Shown: piece after piece, positions 1 to 7,832 of the stretch
Numbering within the stretch: the stretch's first letter is position 1
How the letters are laid out: each line of letters starts with the position of its first letter
Position numbers and translations under genes: made by a program
From: an uncultured Gemmatimonadota bacterium
Lineage (GTDB): Bacteria > Gemmatimonadota > Gemmatimonadetes > Gemmatimonadales > Gemmatimonadaceae
Length of the DNA stretch: 9,827 nucleotides
Assembly (NCBI GenBank): GCA_903906325.1
Contig: CAIVJV010000260.1
Location: 1 to 9,827, forward strand
Direction of reading: 5' to 3'
Notes under the pieces: generated by a model
The model's database searches: none
What the model was told of the DNA's origin: nothing
Seen by the model: the letters and a program-made list of their open reading frames with translations, nothing else

Positions 1-2
1 CG

Positions 3-98
3 ACCTCCGATGTGGTGGCGCGGTACGAGCGGCTCTACGCCGATGCGGTGGCGCAACTGAACGGCGTGGGGCATAGGGCGGCGCACGTCACCACCTGA
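3..98 (+). CDS. 3' end of an unidentified protein-coding gene (possibly a family 4 glycosyltransferase)
   Basis: Only the last 31 codons lie in the window; the frame is open from base 3 and ends with TGA at 96-98. The visible C-terminus contains VARYERLYADAV, an amphipathic helix with the Tyr-Glu-x-Leu-Tyr pattern often seen at the end of GT4 glycosyltransferases such as BshA, the bacillithiol pathway N-acetylglucosaminyl malate synthase. This resemblance is weak and is offered as a guess only. The gene ends 38 bases before uppP on the same strand, so it may be cotranscribed with it. Nothing catalytic is visible. Confidence 0.5.
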   Translation, partial: TSDVVARYERLYADAVAQLNGVGHRAAHVTT

Positions 99-136
99 GC
101 CCGCGGCGGCGCGGCACGTGCGATAGCTTTCTCGCG

Positions 137-955
137 ATGCAGGAACCCACGGTCTTCCAAGCGCTCGTCCTCGGACTGTTGCAGGGACTCACGGAGTTCC
201 TCCCCGTCTCGAGCTCCGCCCATCTCGCCCTCACCCCATGGGTGCTCGGGTGGGCGCCGGCCGGCCTTGGCTTCGACCTCGCGCTCCATGTCGGCACGCT
301 GATCACCTTGGCCTGGTATTTCCGCGCCGAGTGGCGGGCCGTCGCGCTTGGGGGGCTCACCCTCCTGCGGCACCGCCGCCCGGTGGATGAGGCCTCCCGT
401 CGCGCCTGGTTCATCACCCTGGCGACCATCCCCGCGGGGATCGGCGGCCTCCTCCTCGAGGATCTCGCCGAGACGGTGTTCCGTGCCCCGATCATCACCG
501 CCATCGCCCTCATCGTGATGGGCGCGGTGCTCTGGCTCGTCGACGCGCAGGTACCGACCCGCCGCGACCGCGGCGCCATGACCTGGCGCGATGCGATCCT
601 CATCGGATGTGCGCAGGTCCTCGCGCTGGTGCCCGGGGTCTCGCGCTCCGGGTCCACGATCACCGCGGGCCGGGCTCTCGGCTTCGACCGGAGCGCGGCG
701 GCGGTCTTCTCCTTCGTGATGTCGATGCCGATCATCCTCGCGGCCGCGATCCTCAAGGTCCCCGAGGCCCTCCGGGAGACGGGCATCACGCTGCCGATCC
801 TGGTGGGGATCGCGGCGGCCGCGGTCTCCAGCTGGGTCGCGATCGCGGTGCTGCTCCGTTTCGTCTCCAACCGGGGCTACGGCATCTTCGCCATCTATCG
901 GTTCGCGCTCGGCGCGGTGATCCTGAGTCTCCTCGGGACGCGAGGGGCGTGGTGA
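137..955 (+). CDS. uppP: Undecaprenyl-diphosphate phosphatase UppP (BacA family)
   Basis: This integral membrane enzyme removes one phosphate from undecaprenyl diphosphate, regenerating the C55 lipid carrier for peptidoglycan and other envelope polymers; overexpression of the family gives bacitracin resistance. The 272-residue product matches the usual family length. The first signature is at residues 16-29, QGLTEFLPVSSSAH, with the conserved Glu20, Ser25-27 and His29. The second is PGVSRSG at 166-172, with the catalytic Arg170 region. Several hydrophobic stretches are consistent with a multi-pass protein, for example around 50-60, 110-135, 188-207 and 218-240. The ATG at 137 places the first signature at the expected distance from the N-terminus. 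No clear Shine-Dalgarno sequence precedes it. Its TGA overlaps the GTG start of birA by 4 bases, which suggests translational coupling in an operon with birA and coaX. Confidence 0.96.
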   Translation: MQEPTVFQALVLGLLQGLTEFLPVSSSAHLALTPWVLGWAPAGLGFDLALHVGTLITLAWYFRAEWRAVALGGLTLLRHRRPVDEASRRAWFITLATIPAGIGGLLLEDLAETVFRAPIITAIALIVMGAVLWLVDAQVPTRRDRGAMTWRDAILIGCAQVLALVPGVSRSGSTITAGRALGFDRSAAAVFSFVMSMPIILAAAILKVPEALRETGITLPILVGIAAAAVSSWVAIAVLLRFVSNRGYGIFAIYRFALGAVILSLLGTRGAW

Positions 956-1698
956 CCTGGTTCGGGTGGACGGGAGAGGGGCTCGTCGCCGCCTTGGGCC
1001 TCCCGACGGTCGAGGCGCTGGCGGTCTGTGAGAGCACGATGGACCACGCGCATGCCCTCGCGGCGGTCGGGGCGCCAGCTGGCACGTTGGTGCTCGCGGA
1101 GGCGCAGGACGGGGGGCGCGGCCGGCAGGGGAAGGGGTGGAGCTCGGCGCCGCGCGGAGGGATCTGGATGACGCTGCTCGAGCGGCCGCGCGGGGACGCC
1201 GTGGCGCTCGAGGTGCTCGCCGTGCGCATCGGGTTGCGGCTCGCGCCCATCCTCGAGCGGTGGACCGAGGGGTCGGTGCGCCTGAAGTGGCCCAACGACC
1301 TCTGGGTCGGGGAACGGAAGCTCGCGGGCGTCCTCGTCGAGACACGGTGGCGTGGGATGCGGCCCGATTGGGTCGCGATCGGGCTCGGGATCAACCTCGC
1401 CGTGCCGGCGGATCAGCCGCTCGCCACCGCATTGGGTCCGGCGGACCCGGCGGAGGTCTTGGGCGAGGTGGTGCCGGCGTTGCGGGCCGCCGCATGCGCC
1501 ACCGGGGCGCTCCGGGATGCCGAACTCGCCGACTTCGCGGCGCGTGATGTCGCCGCGGGCCGGACCCTCGCCGAACCGATCGCGGGGGTGGCGCATGGGC
1601 TCTCGCCGCGGGGCGAGCTCCTCGTCGCCACCGCATCGGGGGTCACCCCCGTACGGACCGGTTCGCTCACCTTTGCCACCCTCGGACGGAGTGGATGA
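952..1698 (+). CDS. birA: Biotin-[acetyl-CoA-carboxylase] ligase, monofunctional
   Basis: The enzyme activates biotin with ATP to biotinyl-5'-AMP and transfers it to a lysine of biotin carboxyl carrier proteins in the cytoplasm. The 248-residue product carries the biotinyl-AMP loop GRGRQGKGW at 55-63, KWPNDLW at 112-118 and KLAGVLVE at 123-130, which contains the catalytic lysine region. GLGINL lies at 144-149. A short C-terminal SH3-like segment (about 203-245) ends the protein. There is no N-terminal helix-turn-helix, so this is a type I ligase that should not repress biotin genes as E. coli BirA does. The reading frame stays open far upstream inside uppP, but GTG 952 is preferred: it gives a 4-base overlap with the uppP stop, and a GAGGGG element sits at 942-947. 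GTG 949 is an alternative that would lie too close to that element. The gene overlaps coaX by 4 bases. Confidence 0.93.
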   Translation: MTWFGWTGEGLVAALGLPTVEALAVCESTMDHAHALAAVGAPAGTLVLAEAQDGGRGRQGKGWSSAPRGGIWMTLLERPRGDAVALEVLAVRIGLRLAPILERWTEGSVRLKWPNDLWVGERKLAGVLVETRWRGMRPDWVAIGLGINLAVPADQPLATALGPADPAEVLGEVVPALRAAACATGALRDAELADFAARDVAAGRTLAEPIAGVAHGLSPRGELLVATASGVTPVRTGSLTFATLGRSG

Positions 1699-2471
1699 TG
1701 CTGCTCGTCGCTGATGTGGGGAACACCGAGACCACGCTGGGGCTCTGCGTCGATGGCGCGGTGCGGCATCATTGGCGGGTCACCACCGAGGCCGCGCGGA
1801 CGCCGGACGAGGTGCATCTCCTCCTGCATGGGCTCGTGGCGGCCGCGGGGATCGACCCGCGTCAGCTCACCGGCGCGGCGATCGGGTCCGTCGTGCCATC
1901 CGTGACCGCGCCGTTGGCCGAGTCGATGGCGCGGCTGGTGGGACGCCCCCCGGTGATCGTCGACGCGCGCTCCCCGCTCGGGATCACCCTCGCCGTGGAT
2001 GAACCGATGACGGTGGGGGCGGATCGGATCATCAACACCCTGGCCGCGAGTCGGTTGTACGGCGTCGACTGCATCGTGGTCGATCTGGGGACGGCGACGA
2101 CCTACGACTGCGTCACCGCCGAGGGGGTGTTCTTGGGCGGGGTGATCCAGCCGGGGATCCGTACGTCGGCGGAGACCTTGTTCCGCCGCACGGCGAAGTT
2201 GGCGGCGACGGAGCTCGTCGCGCCGGCCAAGGTGCTCGGGACGCGGACGGACGAGTGCATCCGGTCGGGGGTGGTCTATGGGGCGGCGGACTCGGTGGAT
2301 GGGATCGTCCGTCGTCTGAAGCGGGAGTGGCCGCGCCCGGGGATCCCGAAGGTCGTGGCGACGGGCGGGTTGGTGGAGCTGGTGCGGCCGCATGCCCTGG
2401 AGATCGAGCATGCGGAGCCCGATCTGACGCTGATGGGTCTGTGCATGGCCTACGGCATCTTGGCAGGGTAA
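1695..2471 (+). CDS. coaX: Type III pantothenate kinase CoaX
   Basis: CoaX phosphorylates pantothenate to 4'-phosphopantothenate, the first step of coenzyme A synthesis. It belongs to the ASKHA fold, is not feedback-inhibited by CoA and usually needs a monovalent cation. The 258-residue product has the first phosphate motif DVGNT at 7-11, GADR at 108-111 for substrate binding, the second phosphate motif DLGTATTYD at 130-138 and GGVIQPGI at 148-155. Asp7 and Asp130 are the expected acidic residues. It follows birA with a 4-base ATGA overlap. A second ATG at 1698 gives the same protein minus one Met and sits at better spacing (6 bases) from the GGAG at 1688-1691, so the true start could be either. 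Glycine codons are mostly GGG, unlike the following groES. Stop TAA at 2469-2471 lies inside an inverted repeat. Confidence 0.95.
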   Translation: MMLLVADVGNTETTLGLCVDGAVRHHWRVTTEAARTPDEVHLLLHGLVAAAGIDPRQLTGAAIGSVVPSVTAPLAESMARLVGRPPVIVDARSPLGITLAVDEPMTVGADRIINTLAASRLYGVDCIVVDLGTATTYDCVTAEGVFLGGVIQPGIRTSAETLFRRTAKLAATELVAPAKVLGTRTDECIRSGVVYGAADSVDGIVRRLKREWPRPGIPKVVATGGLVELVRPHALEIEHAEPDLTLMGLCMAYGILAG

Positions 2472-2510
2472 GTCTGCCATTAACGCCTTACCCTGCATGG
2501 GTTTAGGCGT
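2461..2510 (+). other. Overlapping, mutually exclusive inverted repeats at the end of coaX
   Basis: Three pairings can be read. TGGCAG at 2461-2466 pairs with CTGCCA at 2474-2479. GCAGGGTAAG at 2463-2472 pairs perfectly with CTTACCCTGC at 2487-2496, and the coaX stop codon lies inside the left arm. ACGCCT plus ACCC at 2483-2493 pairs with GGGT plus AGGCGT at 2499-2510, with a small internal loop. The second pairing excludes the other two. No clear run of U follows any of them, so an intrinsic terminator role for the uppP-birA-coaX transcript is possible but not strongly supported. A role as a 3'-end stabilising structure is equally possible. Confidence 0.45.
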
Positions 2511-2532
2511 CTCAAGTGACAAAGTGGCGGAG

Positions 2533-2561
2533 TTGACTGGCACGCGGGTTGCGACTATTCT
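2533..2561 (+). promoter_or_regulatory. Predicted sigma70-type promoter of groESL
   Basis: TTGACT at 2533-2538 and TATTCT at 2556-2561 are separated by exactly 17 bases, close to the consensus -35 and -10 hexamers. The expected transcription start, about 7 bases after the -10, falls at roughly 2568-2570. That is the first base of the CIRCE operator, the normal arrangement for HrcA-repressed chaperonin operons. It is the best promoter I can see in the window. Confidence 0.8.
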
Positions 2562-2569
2562 TCCCCGTG

Positions 2570-2596
2570 TTAGCACTCGACATTCACGAGTGCTAC
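2570..2596 (+). promoter_or_regulatory. CIRCE operator (HrcA binding site) upstream of groESL
   Basis: The left arm TTAGCACTC (2570-2578) matches the CIRCE consensus exactly. The right arm GAGTGCTAC (2588-2596) follows after the canonical 9-base spacer and differs from GAGTGCTAA only at the last base. The inner palindrome extends one more pair, giving a perfect 9-bp stem 2571-2579 / 2587-2595. The HrcA repressor binds this element as DNA and releases it when misfolded protein titrates GroEL, so groESL should be heat- and stress-inducible. hrcA itself is not in the window. Confidence 0.95.
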
Positions 2597-2624
2597 TACA
2601 CCTCTTCAACCCACCACTTTCAGC

Positions 2625-2630
2625 AGGAGA
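2625..2630 (+). promoter_or_regulatory. Ribosome binding site fixing the groES start
   Basis: AGGAGA at 2625-2630 lies 10 bases before ATG 2641. The same reading frame is open upstream to about 2497, but that part crosses the CIRCE element and promoter and cannot be coding. This site therefore decides the start. Confidence 0.75.
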
Positions 2631-2640
2631 TCGGATACCC

Positions 2641-2946
2641 ATGGCAGCCAAGAACGCCGCCCAGAAGGTCGCGCCGCTGGCCGACCGCGTGGTCGTCAAG
2701 GCGATGGAAGAGGCCGAGCAGATGCGCGGCGGCCTCTACATCCCCGACACCGCCAAGGAAAAGCCCCAGCAGGGCGAGGTCATCGCCGTCGGCCCGGGCC
2801 GCACCGAGGACGGCAAGCGCGTCCCGATGGAAGTGAAGGCCGGCGACAAGGTCCTCTACGGCAAGTACTCCGGCACCGAGGTCACCATCGACGGCGACCA
2901 GTTCCTCATCCTCCGCGAGAGCGACATCCTCGCGATCGTCAACTGA
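2641..2946 (+). CDS. groES: Co-chaperonin GroES (Hsp10)
   Basis: GroES forms the heptameric lid of the GroEL folding chamber in the cytoplasm. The 101-residue product is near the usual 95-100, with a slightly longer N-terminus (MAAKNAAQKV) before the conserved PLADRVVVK. The mobile loop that contacts GroEL covers about residues 22-45, with the GGLYIP segment at 30-35. The core motifs GEVIAVGPG (45-53), GDKVLYGKYSGTE (68-80) and the C-terminal ESDILAIV (93-100) are all intact. All ten glycines use GGC, whereas the upstream coaX uses mostly GGG; this is consistent with selection for high expression. It is the first gene of a two-gene operon, 29 bases before groEL, under a promoter with a CIRCE operator. 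Confidence 0.97.
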   Translation: MAAKNAAQKVAPLADRVVVKAMEEAEQMRGGLYIPDTAKEKPQQGEVIAVGPGRTEDGKRVPMEVKAGDKVLYGKYSGTEVTIDGDQFLILRESDILAIVN

Positions 2947-2975
2947 TCCCACCCCTTTTCTGAGAGCATACGGAC

Positions 2976-4607
<1,632 letters not shown>

Positions 4608-4624
4608 GCCGTCCAGGTGGATGA

Positions 4625-4670
4625 GAGACGGGCCCCGGTCGCGATGCGACCGGGGCCCGTCTCGTTTCTC
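4625..4670 (+). terminator. Rho-independent terminator of groESL
   Basis: An 18-bp perfect stem pairs 4625-4642 with 4646-4663 around a 3-base GAT loop and is followed by GTTTCTC. The stem is very GC-rich, so it should be highly stable even with a short U tract. It lies between two convergent genes (groEL and the minus-strand carbonic anhydrase) and may also block transcripts from the other side, although no U tract follows it on the minus strand. Confidence 0.88.
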
Positions 4671-4722
4671 CGTCCCACACGTCGCCGTCGCGCCGTGCCA
4701 CGTGCCGAGCCGCGCGCGCCGC

Positions 4723-5352
4723 TCAGTTCCGTGGGAGCAGCTCCGCCGCGCGCTCCGGGGAATCGATCTGCTCCACGACCCGCTCGATCAACCCCGACCC
4801 GATGTCATAGACCCACCCGTGGAGCATCGGGCGCTTGCCCCGCGACCAGAAGTCCCGGATGATCGGCATCCGGCTCAGGACACCGACTTGCTGCATCACG
4901 TTGAGACGTGAGAGGAGATGCAGGCGATCCTCGTCACTCGGGCAGGCGTGGAGCTCCGAGGCATTCCACCGGATCACGTTGCGGATGTCCGAGAGCCAAT
5001 TGTCGATCAGGCCGTTGGTCGTCGGGCCCTGCGCCGCCTTGAGCGCCCCGCAGTTGGAGTGCCCGCACACGATCACGTGCTCCACGTCGAGCACGCCGAC
5101 GGCGAACTGCACGACCGAGATGAGATTGATGTCGGTCTCCCAGACCTGGTTCCCGATGTTCCGGTGCACGAACATCTCGCCCGGGAGCGCGCCGGACATG
5201 AGCTCGAGCGGGACGCGACTGTCGGAGCACCCGATCACCAGATAGTGGGGGGTCTGCTTGGCCTCGCGCTTCACGAAGAACGCGGGGTCCTGGTCGACCA
5301 TCTGGGCCGCCCACGCCTTGTTGTTCTCGATCAGCCGATGGTAGTGCTGCAC
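4723..5352 (-). CDS. can: Beta-class carbonic anhydrase
   Basis: This cytoplasmic zinc enzyme interconverts CO2 and bicarbonate. The 209-residue product aligns without visible gaps to E. coli Can through the catalytic core. Zinc ligands Cys42, His98 and Cys101 are present, with the Asp44-Arg46 dyad in CSDSRVP (42-48). FVHRN is at 61-65 and HGWVYDI at 178-184. The start is GTG 5350-5352: it begins MQHYHRLIENN like E. coli Can, and a GGAG (5360-5363 on the plus strand) sits 7 bases upstream. The longer upstream open frame overlaps the transporter gene and has no family resemblance. Residue 39, Trp in the allosterically regulated E. coli and Haemophilus enzymes, is Val here. The gene lies 31 bases after the SulP transporter stop, so the two are probably one operon handling inorganic carbon. 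Confidence 0.95.
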   Translation of the reverse strand: MQHYHRLIENNKAWAAQMVDQDPAFFVKREAKQTPHYLVIGCSDSRVPLELMSGALPGEMFVHRNIGNQVWETDINLISVVQFAVGVLDVEHVIVCGHSNCGALKAAQGPTTNGLIDNWLSDIRNVIRWNASELHACPSDEDRLHLLSRLNVMQQVGVLSRMPIIRDFWSRGKRPMLHGWVYDIGSGLIERVVEQIDSPERAAELLPRN

Positions 5353-5359
5353 AGGGGAT

Positions 5360-5363
5360 CTCC
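5360..5363 (-). promoter_or_regulatory. Ribosome binding site supporting the GTG start of can
   Basis: GGAG on the minus strand lies 7 bases upstream of GTG 5350-5352. It lies in the 31-base gap after the SulP stop and supports this GTG over the upstream in-frame start inside the transporter gene. Confidence 0.6.
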
Positions 5364-5383
5364 GAGAGAGAGGGGGAAGGGGA

Positions 5384-6934
5384 TCAGTGCGCGCCGGCGC
5401 CGCTGGGGAGACCCGCGACCCCCACGAGGCGGTAGTCGATGCCACGCAGCATCGCGGTGTCACGGAAGTTATGGATCACCTCGAGGACGTCGGGGTCGAT
5501 CCGCTGGACCTGGCGTCCATCGATCTCCACCCGAGCCCCCTCGGGCAACTCCTCCAACACGGCGAGCAACGCGCCCTTGTTGAGGAAGTTCACGTAGGGA
5601 TGCAGTTCGAACCGGCGGAGCACCGCGCCCTTGGGGCTCACCTCGGTGAACGGGGGCGCCTTCAGCATGTCACGCAGGAGGAAGAAGATCCCCACGGCCA
5701 TCCCCACACCGATGCCGACGAGGAGGTCGGTGACCAACACCACGAGGATCGTCGTGGCATAGGGGATGACCTGGGACCGCCCCTGCATCCAGAGCGCCCG
5801 GCCGATGCGCGGATGCGCCAGCTTCCACCCGGTGTGCAACAGGATCGCGGCCAGGGCGGCGAGCGGGATCCGGTTGAGCAGCCCCGGGATCGCGACGACC
5901 GCGCCCATGAGGAGGACGGCATGCAGGATCGCTGACCACCGGGTCTTCGCCCCAGCGGACACGTTCGCCGCCGATCGGACGATCACCCCGGTGAGGGGGA
6001 GCCCACCGATGAGCCCCGAGAGCGTGTTGCCGACCCCCTGCGCGAGGAGTTCGCGGTTCGGGGGCGCCTCCCGCTTGTACGGATCCATCTTGTCCGTGGC
6101 CTCGAGCGAGAGCAGGGTCTCGAGCGATGCCACGATCCCGAGGGTGATGCCGACCCGCCATACCACGGGGTTCGTGATCGCCCCCCAGGCAGGCATCGCG
6201 AACTGCTGGGCCCATTCCGCGCCAGTGGTGGGGATCGGGAGCGCCACCAGATGCGACGCGTCGATGACCCACGCGGGCTGAAGGATCGGGTAGAGCGCGT
6301 TCAGGCCGACGCCGAGGAGGACGACGGCGAGCGGGGCCGGCAAGACCTTCACCTTCGCGAGCGGGGTCGCCGGCCATCCGAAGAGGATGACCAAGGAGAG
6401 CGCGGCGATGAGCGCCGCGCCCGGCTGGATGGCGTCGATGGCATTGGCGAGGGCGGAGAAGGTCGTGACATCCCCCGACTCGCGGAAGGCCTCGCTCCCC
6501 ATCACGTCGCGATCGTACCCCACCGCATGGGGGAGCTGTTTCAGGATCAGCACGATCCCGATCGCCGAGAGCATCCCTTTGATGACAGCCGAGGGGAAGT
6601 AGTAGCCGATGATGCCGGCGCGGACCGCGGCGAGGAGCAGCTGGATCACGCCACCCAAGACGACGGCGAGGAGGAACGCCCGATAGTCCCCGAGGTCGGT
6701 GATGGCGGCGAGCACGATCGCCGTGAGGCCCGCTGCGGGGCCACTGACCATCAGGGCGGAGCCACTGATCGGGGCGACGACCAACCCGCCGATGACGCCG
6801 GCGATGATCCCGGCGAAGAGCGGCGCCCCGGAGGCGAGCGCGATCCCGAGACAGAGGGGCAGCGCGACGAGGAAGACGACGATGGAGGCCGGGGCGTCCG
6901 CTTTCCAATCCAGCTGCTGCGAGTGGGTCGTCAT
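5384..6934 (-). CDS. SulP family inorganic anion transporter with STAS domain (probable bicarbonate transporter)
   Basis: This 516-residue inner-membrane protein of the SLC26/SulP family has many hydrophobic helices from about residue 16 to 410 and a cytoplasmic STAS-like domain at about 431-506. SGPAAGL at 64-70 and the family-typical segment from SLETLLSLEATDKMDPYKRE (260-279) through PPNRELLAQG (281-290) are clear. SulP proteins carry sulfate, bicarbonate or other anions, often with sodium or protons. The adjacent carbonic anhydrase gene makes bicarbonate the most likely substrate, which is inference. The ATG at 6934 puts the first helix right after MTTHSQQLDWKAD, a common beginning for this subgroup. 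In-frame ATGs at 6970 and 7030 are alternatives; none has a convincing ribosome binding site, and the extra residues look unlike the family. The upstream hydrolase gene ends at 7046 on the same strand, so read-through from it is possible. Confidence 0.9.
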   Translation of the reverse strand: MTTHSQQLDWKADAPASIVVFLVALPLCLGIALASGAPLFAGIIAGVIGGLVVAPISGSALMVSGPAAGLTAIVLAAITDLGDYRAFLLAVVLGGVIQLLLAAVRAGIIGYYFPSAVIKGMLSAIGIVLILKQLPHAVGYDRDVMGSEAFRESGDVTTFSALANAIDAIQPGAALIAALSLVILFGWPATPLAKVKVLPAPLAVVLLGVGLNALYPILQPAWVIDASHLVALPIPTTGAEWAQQFAMPAWGAITNPVVWRVGITLGIVASLETLLSLEATDKMDPYKREAPPNRELLAQGVGNTLSGLIGGLPLTGVIVRSAANVSAGAKTRWSAILHAVLLMGAVVAIPGLLNRIPLAALAAILLHTGWKLAHPRIGRALWMQGRSQVIPYATTILVVLVTDLLVGIGVGMAVGIFFLLRDMLKAPPFTEVSPKGAVLRRFELHPYVNFLNKGALLAVLEELPEGARVEIDGRQVQRIDPDVLEVIHNFRDTAMLRGIDYRLVGVAGLPSGAGAH

Positions 6935-7045
6935 GAGCTCAGCGAGTGGGGGGCGTCCGACCTCGGTCATCCTACCACCGGCGGAGACCGAAGTAAACCG
7001 GCGGGACGTGATCCGCGGGTCCTCCCGCATCCCGCGCGCCCTGCG
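6935..7045 (-). other. Gap between the hydrolase and SulP genes, with an uncertain SulP start
   Basis: These 111 bases are open in the SulP frame from ATG 7030 and ATG 6970. The implied residues (MREDPRITSRRFTSVSAGGR onward) are Arg/Ser-rich with no recognisable feature. I see no terminator hairpin and no confident promoter here. Confidence 0.35.
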
Positions 7046-7816
7046 TCAGAGCGAGAAGGCGAGGGTAGGGTCCCGCCGGGGCGCCGCCCGCACCGGCCCC
7101 GCATACCCGGCACGCCGCACCGCCGCCGTCACCGCCTGCTCCGCGAGCGCGGGGGTGTTGTTCACCGCACTCAGGTGCAGCAGGGAGACCGCGCGCAGCC
7201 CAGGGTGTGCGACGGAGGCTGCGAGCGCCGCCCCCTGCGCATTGCTCAGGTGCCCACGCCCGCCGCGGACCCGCTCCTGGAGGGCGGGCGCATACGGGCC
7301 GTTCCGGAGCATCTCGGCGTCGTGATTCGCCTCGATCAAGAGGGCGTCGCACCGCGCGAAGCTCCCATGTAACTCATCGGGGACCGCCCCGAGATCGTGT
7401 GCCACCCCGACCCGCGCCCCCGAGGCGGTCGCCGTCACGGTGTAGGCAAAGCTACTCGCCGCGTCGTGCGGGACGGCGATCGCCTCGATGGTGAACCCGT
7501 CGATCGCGACGGGCAGCCCGGGCGTGATCGGCCGCCGCCATCGCGCCTCGATCTCGGGGAGCGCCAGCAAGGTGCCCGCCGAGCCATACACCGGCCAGCG
7601 GTACTTCTTCTGCGCGCGCTCCGCCCCCTGCGCATGATCGATATGCTCATGGGTCAGGAGGAGGGCCCCGATCGATTCCGGCGCGATGCCGAGCGTGCGC
7701 AACCGCACGGCGATCGCGCGCGGCCCGAACCCGCAGTCGATCAGGATCCGATGCGCCCCGCTCTCCAGCACGATCGCATTGCCGGAGCTCCCGCTCCCGA
7801 GGGTCCATCCACGCAT
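7046..7816 (-). CDS. Metallo-beta-lactamase-fold hydrolase, YycJ/WalJ type
   Basis: The 256-residue product has the YycJ-family layout. LGSGSSGNA is at 6-14, followed by LIDCGFG at 25-31. The metal-binding motif THEHIDH is at 55-61, with His56, His58, Asp60 and His61. PHDA is at 116-119, the second-metal Asp region AHDLG at 139-143, EANHD at 162-166, GHLSN at 188-192 and HLSAVNN at 214-220. All expected metal ligands are present, so it should be an active two-metal hydrolase. In Bacillus the family member WalJ/YycJ is linked to cell-wall/division control and has been proposed as a DNA exonuclease; the substrate here is unknown. The ATG at 7814-7816 fits the family N-terminus. It starts 16 bases after the stop of the GlmU-like gene, so it is probably in the same transcript. 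Confidence 0.9.
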   Translation of the reverse strand: MRGWTLGSGSSGNAIVLESGAHRILIDCGFGPRAIAVRLRTLGIAPESIGALLLTHEHIDHAQGAERAQKKYRWPVYGSAGTLLALPEIEARWRRPITPGLPVAIDGFTIEAIAVPHDAASSFAYTVTATASGARVGVAHDLGAVPDELHGSFARCDALLIEANHDAEMLRNGPYAPALQERVRGGRGHLSNAQGAALAASVAHPGLRAVSLLHLSAVNNTPALAEQAVTAAVRRAGYAGPVRAAPRRDPTLAFSL

Positions 7817-7832
7817 CGGGTGTGCGGTCGGC

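Noticed and set aside
607..951. Upstream extension of birA, which might have supplied an N-terminal DNA-binding domain
   Set aside because: The extension is an out-of-frame reading of conserved uppP sequence, with no helix-turn-helix. The ligase domain starts at the GTG overlapping the uppP stop.
35..1345. A 436-codon minus-strand open frame opposite uppP and birA
   Set aside because: Arg/Pro/Ala-rich translation with no recognisable motif; both plus-strand genes it opposes are well supported.
2497..2640. N-terminal extension of groES in the same frame
   Set aside because: It would put the promoter and CIRCE inside the coding region; ATG 2641 has an AGGAGA site and matches the family N-terminus.
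1413..2699. A 428-codon minus-strand open frame spanning birA, coaX and the groES start
   Set aside because: It crosses two real genes, the groESL promoter and CIRCE, and its translation has no domain.
4671..4722. Possible small gene or RNA between the groEL terminator and can
   Set aside because: The stretch is short, low in information and has no start with a ribosome binding site or conserved structure; plus-strand open frames here run antisense into can.
5353..5463. Longer N-terminus for the carbonic anhydrase
   Set aside because: It overlaps the end of the SulP gene, looks unlike the family, and GTG 5352 has a well-placed GGAG and an E. coli Can-like beginning.
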